Assembly (NCBI GenBank): GCA_964580655.1
Contig: CAZOMR010000228.1
Span: 1-5,268 of the forward strand
Length of the DNA: 5,268 nt
Reading direction: 5' to 3'
Source of the DNA: CAZOMR01 sp964580655
GTDB lineage: Bacteria; RBG-13-61-14; CAZOMR01
The notes under the pieces are model-generated. The model saw nothing but the letters and a program-made list of their open reading frames with translations, did not search any database and had not been told where the DNA came from. Within the stretch, counting starts at the first letter, position 1. Each line of letters begins with the position of its first letter. This document shows, piece by piece, positions 1 to 4,937 of this stretch. The position numbers were made by a program, and so were the translations under genes.

Positions 1-85
1 TGTTATCTTTAGAGAAAAGGAAAGGTCCGCGAATAACTCTACCAAAACACCAAAATATCATCCCCCTCCAAAAATAATCGCCCAT
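1..85 (-). CDS. Possible N-terminal fragment of an unidentified protein, cut by the window edge
   Basis: An open frame reads leftward from an ATG at 85-83 to the window edge without a stop, giving 28 residues that begin MGDYFWRGMIFWCFGRV. A GGAGTGG ribosome-binding-like sequence (96-90) sits just upstream, with 7 nt between GGAG and the ATG. The peptide is rich in aromatic and hydrophobic residues with interspersed arginines, as in the N-terminus of a membrane-associated enzyme, but no family can be recognised. It lies 111 bases downstream of the Tam41-like gene on the same strand, so it could be a fourth operon member or a separate unit. The same frame is open further upstream to about 163, so the start is uncertain. 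A competing 25-codon frame (116-39) overlaps it. Confidence 0.35.
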   Translation of the reverse strand, partial: MGDYFWRGMIFWCFGRVIRGPFLFSKDN

Positions 86-196
86 AAAACCACTCCAACC
101 CGCTCGCAGTTGACATTTTATCCCCCCCAGAAGATAATACTCAACAGCATCCAACCAGATCAGTCATTATTCAAATAGGCTATGAATAAGGTGGGG

Positions 197-1180
197 TTAA
201 TGGAGTTTTCCTTCGCGCTTGATGCGGAAGTAGTGTCGCCAGCCTGTAATGAGAATGATTTTTCTTTCCCAGGGAGGGATTTCGAGCCGGATATTATATG
301 TCCGTTCGAACTTGTCAAGGAGTTGATCCATCCAGTTGTCCACTGTCAGGATCATCTTTGGCCAGCGCATCTTGGCGCGGGTGCGGCTTTGGTTTATGAA
401 CTTTTCCGCCAGGGCTTTTGCCATGACATTTGGGCCGGCTTGAATTTTTCCCTGCTGGCTTTGCGCCAGTATTTTTTCATCAAGAAAATGGCGGATGATG
501 ATGCTGTAGACCCTGTTGTAGTATGAAGGAGCGGCCTCAAAGAGTGCTGAGGCCTTGATTTCGCCTGCTTCAATTCTTCGCTCGGAGCGATAGCTCAGAT
601 CGAGAACTAGATGAATGAACTCATCAATGCTGAGGGGCTCTTCGATGAGGGCGCTTGAATATCGTGAGGCTGAGATGGCTGAGCTTGCCAGGCACTGCAG
701 GATGAGATGAGAGGCCTCTTTATCCTTTGAATATACCAGCGCCACTCTCTTGGATAGCCGCCCCATGACATACAGGTCCCTGGCCCTGGACCCGGTTGCC
801 CGGACAAGGTCTTTTCCTGAAATGAGGTAGTATTTGCATTCTGCTTTTTGTCCGGATTCAAGAGGAATTTCAAGGTGATAGAGGTCAGGCGGCAGGATGT
901 TGTGTCCGAGTGCCGCAAGCATGTTGGAGGATGCCTTGCGGTAGCTTTTCACCACGATGACGAAGTCCTTGAAGCTGGTCTCGGTCCTGGTCTTCTCGGA
1001 GAGGCAGGATCCGAAAAAAATCACAGCCAGAAGGTTGTCGCCAAAGGTCTTGCGGAAATGGCCCAGCAAGACATCCAGCTCTTTATCCTCCGGATATGCC
1101 CTGACATCATCGCTCAGGGCCGCAATGAGTTGTGCGGATATGGCTTGTGATTCCGGTAAATTCGCGGAAGATTGCCTCAC
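197..1180 (-). CDS. Tam41/Mmp37-like nucleotidyltransferase, probable phosphatidate cytidylyltransferase (CDP-diacylglycerol synthase)
   Basis: This 327-residue protein resembles the Tam41/Mmp37 family, which in mitochondria converts phosphatidate and CTP to CDP-diacylglycerol and has a nucleotidyltransferase fold unrelated to the membrane enzyme CdsA. Visible support: a FFGSCLS segment (residues 55-61, the Gly-Ser of the fold), an acidic strand KDFVIVV (71-77) giving the probable metal-binding Asp72, KYYLI (116-120), and LYVMGRLSKRV (136-146), close to the family's LY-x-AGR-L-x-KPV block. No transmembrane segment is evident, so it would act as a soluble or peripheral membrane enzyme. The start is GTG at 1180; GGAGG at 1192-1188 lies 7 nt upstream and no better ATG exists. 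It follows the lipid kinase by 20 bases, so the two are almost certainly cotranscribed, and the kinase would make its substrate. The family call comes from motifs recalled from memory; the lipid substrate is inferred. A nucleotidyltransferase with another substrate remains possible. Confidence 0.72.
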   Translation of the reverse strand: MRQSSANLPESQAISAQLIAALSDDVRAYPEDKELDVLLGHFRKTFGDNLLAVIFFGSCLSEKTRTETSFKDFVIVVKSYRKASSNMLAALGHNILPPDLYHLEIPLESGQKAECKYYLISGKDLVRATGSRARDLYVMGRLSKRVALVYSKDKEASHLILQCLASSAISASRYSSALIEEPLSIDEFIHLVLDLSYRSERRIEAGEIKASALFEAAPSYYNRVYSIIIRHFLDEKILAQSQQGKIQAGPNVMAKALAEKFINQSRTRAKMRWPKMILTVDNWMDQLLDKFERTYNIRLEIPPWERKIILITGWRHYFRIKREGKLH

Positions 1181-1187
1181 GGCCTGT

Positions 1188-1192
1188 CCTCC
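1188..1192 (-). promoter_or_regulatory. Ribosome binding site supporting the GTG start of the Tam41-like gene
   Basis: GGAGG on the minus strand lies 7 nt before the GTG at 1180-1178, inside the 20-base gap after the kinase stop codon. This placement settles the GTG as the start, and indicates translation of the two genes in sequence from one message. Confidence 0.7.
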
Positions 1193-1200
1193 GATTCAGC

Positions 1201-2181
1201 CTACCCCTTTAAAAAATGTATACCCGGGCCCACGGATAGCCGAAGCAGTGCAGGATTGGAAAGGAAATACAACTCCCCGTCCAGGCTGTAGCCTTCCTTG
1301 CTCTGTATTTCAATATCATTTATCTGCGCGACCCAGTTGAGTGGATGCTCGCATTGGCCTACGAAGAGTCCCCACAGATTTCTTATCAGGTCCTTTTTGT
1401 CCATGGCATTGACAAGGCAGTGGAACTGAGGTCGTCCATTCAGCATGGCGCCGAAGGGCTTGAACCAGAGCACCGGGTTATCAAGGGAGCTTGCTACAAC
1501 CACATTGACCTTGCCGGTGGGAACATCTTGATTCCCTGCCCTGATCTCCATTTCCAGCGGTGCGAGAAAACTCCTGGACCAGTTTGTGGAAAGCGTCCCG
1601 CCCGCGAATATCTTCAGGATCAGGCTTACCGCCTGCCTGAAGCCCGGTTCAGGAACACTGTAATAATCTGCGAAAAAACGGACCAACATGCCGTTGGCAA
1701 AACTAAAGCAGTAAAAGGTCCTCTGGATTTCTTCCTGTCCTTCTCCTGCTGAAGGACTCTCGGAGACCCGGATCAGATACTTTATTATGCCGCTCGGGGT
1801 ATTCCCTGAGGCTAGACTGGAGAGAAAACCAGGAAGCACCTTCTCCGGGGAGTCCTTTTGACCGATATTGTTCGCCACTGAGTTCATGGTGCCGCCTCTA
1901 AGGGGAAGGACCGCAGGATAGGATGGTGGGCTATGGTTTATCAGTGCGGTCATCACCTGGTGTATCGTGCCGTCTCCACCGAGAATGCCCAGATAGTGGA
2001 CTCCCTGGTCCGAAAATTCCCGGACATCGCACGCAAGGTCCTCAAGGGTTTCCGAAACACGATATTGATTTTTATCAAGGTATTTTTCCCAGAACCGATT
2101 GTTCTTGAGATACCGCTTCTTCACCACCCGTGCCATCGGATTCACTATCAGCCTGAATTGCGATCTCAAGTCATCTTCCAT
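1201..2181 (-). CDS. Diacylglycerol kinase family lipid kinase (DAGK catalytic domain, YegS/DgkB-like)
   Basis: The 326-residue protein has the hallmarks of the DAGK catalytic family, whose members phosphorylate diacylglycerol, sphingoid bases or related lipids with ATP. Seen in order: the N-terminal strand and loop LIVNPMA (11-17), the nucleotide-binding signature GILGGDGT (65-72), PLRGGTMNSVAN (93-104) where many relatives have PLGTGND, the region around FANGMLVRFF (161-170), and the C-terminal SLDGE (299-303) that usually supplies a metal-binding residue. Length is typical for a full two-domain member. The ATG start at 2181 has a perfect AAGGAGG (2195-2189) 7 nt upstream. It lies 48 bases after the TetR gene and 20 bases before the Tam41-like gene. 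This context favours phosphatidate as the product, passed to the nucleotidyltransferase, although the sequence does not prove the lipid. An isoprenoid or sphingoid substrate is an alternative. It is probably a peripheral membrane protein; no signal peptide or membrane span is seen. Confidence 0.85.
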   Translation of the reverse strand: MEDDLRSQFRLIVNPMARVVKKRYLKNNRFWEKYLDKNQYRVSETLEDLACDVREFSDQGVHYLGILGGDGTIHQVMTALINHSPPSYPAVLPLRGGTMNSVANNIGQKDSPEKVLPGFLSSLASGNTPSGIIKYLIRVSESPSAGEGQEEIQRTFYCFSFANGMLVRFFADYYSVPEPGFRQAVSLILKIFAGGTLSTNWSRSFLAPLEMEIRAGNQDVPTGKVNVVVASSLDNPVLWFKPFGAMLNGRPQFHCLVNAMDKKDLIRNLWGLFVGQCEHPLNWVAQINDIEIQSKEGYSLDGELYFLSNPALLRLSVGPGIHFLKG

Positions 2182-2188
2182 GGTCCAT

Positions 2189-2195
2189 CCTCCTT
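2189..2195 (-). promoter_or_regulatory. Consensus ribosome binding site of the lipid kinase gene
   Basis: AAGGAGG on the minus strand is a full match to the Shine-Dalgarno core, 7 nt before the kinase ATG. It is the strongest such site in the operon and suggests that the kinase is translated independently of the regulator upstream. Confidence 0.7.
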
Positions 2196-2200
2196 AAAAT

Positions 2201-2216
2201 GGGCGACAAGCCGCCC
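2201..2216 (-). other. Small GC-rich hairpin between the regulator and the lipid kinase genes
   Basis: GGGCG and CGCCC arms (5 bp) enclose a 6-base loop in the 48-base gap after the TetR gene. On the minus strand it is followed by ATTTTAA and then the kinase ribosome binding site. It might act as a weak attenuator or a processing/stability element that uncouples regulator and enzyme levels. The T run is too short to call it a terminator. Confidence 0.25.
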
Positions 2217-2229
2217 GGATACTATCAGG

Positions 2230-2838
2230 CTATCCCTCTATGCTCTCCTCCTGGGGCCGGGCCTCCAATCCCTGCAAGACCATCTGCAATAAATTCTCTA
2301 CGCGGGCCTCCATATCCTTCAGGCTGAGGCTCTCCGGCCAGGAGAATTCAATCCCTTTCAAAAAAGTCAGAAGATGAAGCGCAGTGGCCTTGATGTCCTT
2401 CACCGCGAAAACCCCCTGGTTCCGGCCCTGATGCAGAATGTCCTCCATAAGCCTCGCCTCCATTTGCGCTAATAGATCGCGTTGCTTTTCAATCAAGGAA
2501 TTGGCTATCATCTCAAAGCCCTGGTTCAGCCAGGAAAGATTCAAGAACTCCCGGACCGAGGCTAGCCTGGCCGTGAAAAAAGCCTGCAGTTGCCCCTGCG
2601 GTGTAGTGCACGAGCTGATGGCCTTCTTCAGCCGCAGGCTCAACTCCTCGGCCTCGCGCTGAACAACCTCCAGGAATATCTCGTCTTTAGCCTTGAAATG
2701 ATAGTAGATCGTGCCCTTGCCCACACCAGCGCCCTCGGCTATTTCATCAACCGTGGTCTTTCTGGGCCCGAACCGGCCAAAAAGCGATCTCGCTACCAAT
2801 AGGATCTTTTCCCTGGTCGCATCTCTCTTCTCGCTCAT
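2230..2838 (-). CDS. TetR/AcrR-family transcriptional regulator
   Basis: The 202-residue protein has a classic TetR N-terminal DNA-binding domain: an amphipathic first helix (residues about 8-24, ILLVARSLFGRFG) followed by a helix-turn-helix TTVDEIAEGAGVGKGTIYYHF (28-48) and KDEIF. The rest (about 55-195) is the variable, mostly helical ligand-binding and dimerisation domain, in which a hydrophobic stretch (LHLLTFLKGIEF, 154-165) is typical of fatty-acid- or lipid-responsive members, though this is only suggestive. The ATG at 2838 has AGGAG about 6 nt upstream. It is the first gene of the operon with the lipid kinase and Tam41-like genes, with a promoter and a palindromic operator candidate just upstream. 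Autorepression of the whole operon, relieved by a lipid or acyl ligand, is the simplest inference. Family assignment is firm; the ligand is unknown. Confidence 0.93.
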   Translation of the reverse strand: MSEKRDATREKILLVARSLFGRFGPRKTTVDEIAEGAGVGKGTIYYHFKAKDEIFLEVVQREAEELSLRLKKAISSCTTPQGQLQAFFTARLASVREFLNLSWLNQGFEMIANSLIEKQRDLLAQMEARLMEDILHQGRNQGVFAVKDIKATALHLLTFLKGIEFSWPESLSLKDMEARVENLLQMVLQGLEARPQEESIEG

Positions 2839-2859
2839 ATATTCTCCTTTAACAAAACC

Positions 2860-2880
2860 GACTAAAATGGTCTATTAGTC
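2860..2880. promoter_or_regulatory. Candidate TetR operator
   Basis: A perfect inverted repeat, GACTAA - 9 bases - TTAGTC (21 bp overall), lies 22 bp upstream of the TetR start codon. A shorter nested GAC - 7 bases - GTC repeat shares its left part. It begins right after the predicted -10 element, so it covers the expected transcription start, the usual position for a TetR autorepressor site. Length and symmetry fit TetR operators; binding is inferred. Confidence 0.55.
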
Positions 2881-2881
2881 T

Positions 2882-2910
2882 AATTTAAACAAAAAATATG
2901 GGTTTGTCAA
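2882..2910 (-). promoter_or_regulatory. Sigma-70-type promoter of the TetR-lipid kinase-Tam41-like operon
   Basis: On the minus strand, a perfect -35 TTGACA (2910-2905) is followed by a 17-bp AT-rich spacer and a -10 TAAATT (2887-2882, 4 of 6 consensus bases). The expected start of transcription is near 2875, inside the 21-bp palindrome, leaving a leader of about 35-40 nt before the regulator gene. Confidence 0.6.
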
Positions 2911-2945
2911 GAAGAATTCGAAAAAAGTTAAAAATTTCCACATTT

Positions 2946-2973
2946 TTGCTCTTTCATCCTTCTTAAATATAAA
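2946..2973 (+). promoter_or_regulatory. Weak promoter candidate for the small ORF and FHA gene
   Basis: TTGCTC (2946-2951), 16 bp, then TATAAA (2968-2973, 5 of 6 consensus bases) could start a transcript near 2980, just before the GAGG ribosome-binding-like sequence of the small frame at 2999. The -35 is poor, and AT-rich sequence gives chance matches, so this is tentative. Confidence 0.25.
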
Positions 2974-2998
2974 CCCTGATTTCGCAATTGAGGGAGAA

Positions 2999-3115
2999 AT
3001 GATTTACATGATTAGACTCAGGTCAACATCCGCTCATTTTTGCATTCCGAGGGCATGTATCTTAAAAAAGTTTTTTTCAAAATATGGCTTTGACAGGCAG
3101 GGCTCAAGGCGTTAA
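2999..3115 (+). CDS. Possible 38-residue basic small protein or leader peptide upstream of the FHA gene
   Basis: A frame from ATG 2999 to TAA 3113-3115 encodes 38 residues beginning MIYMIRLRSTSAHF. GAGG at 2990-2993 lies 5 nt before the ATG, a good ribosome-binding arrangement. The product is rich in Arg and Lys with few acidic residues (one Asp). It ends 17 bases before the FHA start, so the two could be translationally linked, or it could be a leader peptide. There is no family match that I recognise. It is short enough to be chance, and it contains a promoter-like TTGACA. Confidence 0.22.
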   Translation: MIYMIRLRSTSAHFCIPRACILKKFFSKYGFDRQGSRR

Positions 3116-3118
3116 TAT
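3090..3118 (+). promoter_or_regulatory. Promoter candidate immediately upstream of the FHA gene
   Basis: A perfect -35 TTGACA (3090-3095), a 17-bp spacer and TAATAT (3113-3118, 4 of 6) precede the gene. Transcription would begin near 3125, leaving a leader of only about 8-14 nt, which is unusually short. Either the leader is minimal, or the true promoter is farther upstream and this match is fortuitous. Confidence 0.4.
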
Positions 3119-3132
3119 ATGAACAGGTGATA

Positions 3133-3981
3133 ATGAAGATGCGGCCCCGAAAGGTCACTCTGGTAGTTACTCGCGGTCCACAGGAGGGATTGATGCTCAT
3201 GGTCAACCAGCCTTCCATCCTGATAGGCCGTGATAAAGAGATGGATTTGATCTTGAGTGACCCTGCTGTTTCAGGCAAGCATGCCCGGATAACAATCAGC
3301 CCCCATGGTCTTGAGATTGAGGACCTGGACAGTAGAACCGGCACATTTGTTAATGATGTTCCGGTGCAAAGCACTACTCTCAAGAATTTTGATCGTATTG
3401 TCCTGGGGCAAACCGAGATTCTCCTGAAGCTCCAGGACGCGGGCAAGGCCAAACATCCCAGGGTTTCTGCCGAGGCCCAGACAGAGGAGGGTCCCCGGAT
3501 AAAAGAGGAGTTCAAGGCAAAAGACATCCAAGTTCCCATTTTATCCCGTGTGCTTGTGGCAGGGTTTCCGGATGATCTGCGCAAGATCCTCGTGAGTCAA
3601 ATCATGGAGCAGAGTCTTTGCCAGCAGATCAAGCAGGCTGAGACAGGCGGGGAAATGCTTGAGCAGTTGAGCGAGGCGCTAAAAGAGGGGGATCCCCCGG
3701 AATTGATCATCACGAGCGTGCGGATGCCGATCCTTAACGGTGTGAATACGGCTATTGCCTTCCGGGCGTATGAACAGGGGTTATCCAGGCCCTGGTATGT
3801 GCCGATAATTTTCATGTGTCCGGCATTGGAAAGTAATGATACCTTTAAGAAGGCCCTGGCTTTTCTTGCTCCGGCTCGCCATGTTCAGGCCAGCGAGGAC
3901 CCCTCGGAGTTCGTGATAGAAGTCCGGAATTTGTTCGAGAACCTCCGTGAGCGGGCCAGTAAAGGAGAGCCTTTAGCTTAA
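3133..3981 (+). CDS. FHA domain protein with a C-terminal degenerate receiver (pseudo-receiver) domain
   Basis: With the ATG at 3133 the product has 282 residues and two domains. Residues about 8-100 form a forkhead-associated domain, which binds phosphothreonine peptides. Its signature residues are all present: IGRD (31-34, Arg33), SGKH (47-50, Ser47 and His50) and TGTFVND (69-75, Asn74). A polar linker (about 101-137) leads to residues 138-275, which pattern like a response-regulator receiver (VLVAGFPDDLRKIL, ELIITSVRMPILNG, PIIFMCPA). However, the phosphoacceptor Asp is replaced by Ser195, the N-terminal acidic pair by Gly-Phe, the switch Thr/Ser by Cys229, and the conserved Lys is absent. 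This half is therefore probably a protein-interaction module and not phosphorylated. The protein is cytoplasmic, with no membrane span. Starts at GTG 3127 and ATG 3139 are also possible; AGGTGAT (3125-3131) favours an ATG after it. No kinase or phosphatase partner is in the window. Confidence 0.85.
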   Translation: MKMRPRKVTLVVTRGPQEGLMLMVNQPSILIGRDKEMDLILSDPAVSGKHARITISPHGLEIEDLDSRTGTFVNDVPVQSTTLKNFDRIVLGQTEILLKLQDAGKAKHPRVSAEAQTEEGPRIKEEFKAKDIQVPILSRVLVAGFPDDLRKILVSQIMEQSLCQQIKQAETGGEMLEQLSEALKEGDPPELIITSVRMPILNGVNTAIAFRAYEQGLSRPWYVPIIFMCPALESNDTFKKALAFLAPARHVQASEDPSEFVIEVRNLFENLRERASKGEPLA

Positions 3982-4037
3982 AAGAATCCTTCTCCAGACC
4001 TCGTGATGCTGATCGTGAATCGGCTCTTGAGTGGTCC

Positions 4038-4523
4038 TCAGTCTTTTCCTTCCACGGACAGGGGAAATTCTTTTTCGCTTGCGAGCTTTATCCCTTCCCG
4101 CTCCAGCAGAACCGCAAAGATTCCCATGCCGGTGATGAGCTTCCCGTCATTATAAATCTGCATGACCCCGCATGAAGGGCTACGGTCCTTGAGGATGGCA
4201 ACAGCCGGCTTCACCAGTCGCACAATCTTCATCGCCTCATCAGCACCTCGGCGAAAAGCCCGCGTAACATCCGAGCCATCCTCCAGATACACACGGGCCT
4301 TGCCAAGGATCACCTGAATCCCGTCCCCGTTCCTTATCTCTGCACCCGGGCGCGGAAAGGGAAGGCCTGTCAGGGACTCCGGACAAACCGGGACAAAGCT
4401 CTTGCCCGCAAGAAAGGCGAGCACCCCTGGATGCCGTTTTGAAGCGCCATTGTACCGACACCTGATCCCCAGAAGACAGGCGCTGACCAAAATCACATCC
4501 TGCTTTCCTGCTGAGGTTCTCAT
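4038..4523 (-). CDS. DUF523 family protein, TudS-like putative [4Fe-4S] desulfidase
   Basis: The 161-residue protein carries the DUF523 pattern throughout: VSACLLG (13-19), CRYNG (22-26), PVCPE (45-49), a central GRR-type helix, and KDRSPSCGV (112-120), ending in GMGIFAVLLE (132-141), as in the family. Cysteines 16, 47 and 118 are the expected ligands of a [4Fe-4S] cluster; Cys22 is an extra one. Characterised short DUF523 proteins (TudS) remove sulfur from thiouracil or 4-thio-UMP using a non-protein-bound cluster iron, a nucleobase-salvage or detoxification role; applying that function here is inference. The gene is convergent with the FHA gene, 56 bases apart, with no clear terminator between. 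The start is ambiguous: ATG 4523 has only a weak GGGA upstream, whereas GTG 4496 (152 residues, beginning directly at the conserved core) has AGGA 9 nt upstream. A protein relic ends 5 bases before the ATG, so the original promoter context may have been lost. Confidence 0.85.
   Translation of the reverse strand: MRTSAGKQDVILVSACLLGIRCRYNGASKRHPGVLAFLAGKSFVPVCPESLTGLPFPRPGAEIRNGDGIQVILGKARVYLEDGSDVTRAFRRGADEAMKIVRLVKPAVAILKDRSPSCGVMQIYNDGKLITGMGIFAVLLEREGIKLASEKEFPLSVEGKD
4494..4496 (-). other. Alternative GTG start of the DUF523 gene
   Basis: GTG at 4496-4494 would begin the protein at MILVSACLLG, which is where most family members start in my recollection. AGGA lies upstream with a 9-nt spacer. 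The 9 extra residues gained by using ATG 4523 (MRTSAGKQD) show no conserved feature. Confidence 0.4.
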
Positions 4524-4527
4524 CAAT

Positions 4528-4626
4528 TCATTCCCGCGTCATGGCCGCGTCAATCCAGATCGGGCTTGACCACGCGAAGTTGTCGTCCCTCACGATCATC
4601 AGCAACACCGACTCCAGCACAAAAAA
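4528..4626 (-). pseudogene. C-terminal relic of a protein, possibly DUF3604/PHP-type metallohydrolase
   Basis: On the minus strand, a 32-codon open stretch ends in TGA at 4530-4528 and is preceded by an in-frame TGA at 4629-4627. Within it, the last 30 codons (4620-4531) have G or C at the third position in 27 cases, far above the neighbouring genes, which marks former coding sequence of different codon use. The segment RDDNFAWSSPIWID resembles the conserved C-terminal AWSSPIW tail that I recall from DUF3604-type (PHP-like) hydrolases. Upstream of about 4621 the sequence turns abruptly AT-rich and non-coding, so only the tail survives, probably after a deletion or an insertion. No start codon with a ribosome binding site exists; the fragment is not expected to be functional. 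The family guess rests on one short motif. Confidence 0.45.
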
Positions 4627-4770
4627 TCAAAGCAAAAAAATAAAAACCCCTTCTTCATCTTTATCCTCCAAGCCATGTAAAATCCTGCTCAAACCTGTCT
4701 TCACGATACCAAACCATGAAAATATATTCAACAAGCATCCGCGCCAAACACAACCATCAAGACACCTTCA
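4621..4770. other. AT-rich intergenic stretch with no gene
   Basis: This stretch is rich in A on the plus strand, with runs such as AAAAAAA near 4635. It contains on the minus strand a CAGGATTTTACATGG segment that recalls degenerate copies of the CAGGAT/TTACAGGAT type intergenic repeat seen in many environmental bacteria. A 79-codon plus-strand frame (4541-4780) crosses it, but it is low-complexity, lacks a ribosome binding site and opposes the relic, so it is not called as a gene. Confidence 0.4.
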
Positions 4771-4804
4771 GCCTTCATAGCTACTACGGCGGAGTAGGCT
4801 AGCC
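4771..4804. repeat. Hairpin-bearing intergenic repeat unit (CTACT-AGTAG type)
   Basis: CTACT (4781-4785) and AGTAG (4793-4797) form a 5-bp stem around ACGGCGG. Outer AGCCT (4770-4774) and AGGCT (4796-4800) repeats extend the symmetry. GCCTTC...CTACGGCGGAGTAGGC arrangements recur as dispersed intergenic elements in bacterial genomes as I remember them; the copy number in this genome cannot be seen from one window. Confidence 0.4.
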
Positions 4805-4810
4805 AGATGA

Positions 4811-4830
4811 CTACCCCCACCGGTAGGTGG
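4811..4830. repeat. Nested inverted repeat CCACC-GGTA-GGTGG
   Basis: CCACC (4817-4821), GGTA and GGTGG (4826-4830) make a perfect 5-bp hairpin. An alternative CTACC (4811-4815)/GGTAG (4822-4826) pairing shares bases with it, so the two folds are mutually exclusive. It follows the preceding repeat closely and is probably part of the same mosaic. Confidence 0.35.
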
Positions 4831-4856
4831 CGCAGATTAAAACAGATACAAATAGC

Positions 4857-4894
4857 ATCCTCTCCCTTGAGGGGAGAGGATTGAGGTGAGGGTG
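4857..4894. repeat. Dispersed palindromic intergenic repeat (TCTCCC-TTGAG-GGGAGA type)
   Basis: ATCCTCTCCC (4857-4866) and GGGAGAGGAT (4872-4881) are perfect 10-bp arms around TTGAG, followed by TGAGGTGAGGGTGA. This layout matches the widespread proteobacterial intergenic repeat whose minus-strand reading is TCACCCTCACC... then CTCTCCC. The match is from memory, not a search. The stem could also stop transcription weakly or stabilise RNA ends, but no clean T run follows. Confidence 0.6.
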
Positions 4895-4937
4895 ATTCTT
4901 TCTTGACAAATATTTAGGGATGTGACAGATTCATATC

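Noticed and set aside
39..116. Minus-strand 25-codon frame with GGGGGGG upstream of its ATG
   Set aside because: Too short and lacking a proper purine-mixed ribosome binding site; it overlaps the better-supported frame at 1-85.
182..526. Plus-strand 114-codon frame
   Set aside because: It lies antisense inside the Tam41-like gene, has no ribosome binding site and no recognisable motif; a shadow of the real gene.
1345..1752. Plus-strand 135-codon frame
   Set aside because: Antisense to the lipid kinase, which has clear family motifs across this region.
3018..3584. Minus-strand 188-codon frame
   Set aside because: Antisense to the FHA domain; Ser/Arg-rich composition with no motif, as expected for a shadow.
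3982..4037. Bidirectional terminator between the convergent FHA and DUF523 genes
   Set aside because: Only a 4-bp AGAA/TTCT symmetry and direct TCGTGA repeats are present; no stem with a T run was found.
4541..4780. Plus-strand 79-codon frame
   Set aside because: It opposes the GC-rich relic and then runs through A-rich low-complexity sequence (Ser/Lys/Asn-rich product), without a ribosome binding site.
4771..4894. CRISPR array
   Set aside because: The repeats are three different hairpins; there are no regularly spaced identical direct repeats and no cas genes.
4903..4931. Plus-strand promoter with TTGACA at 4903-4908
   Set aside because: No acceptable -10 at 16-18 bp (CAGATT is poor), and no convincing gene follows.
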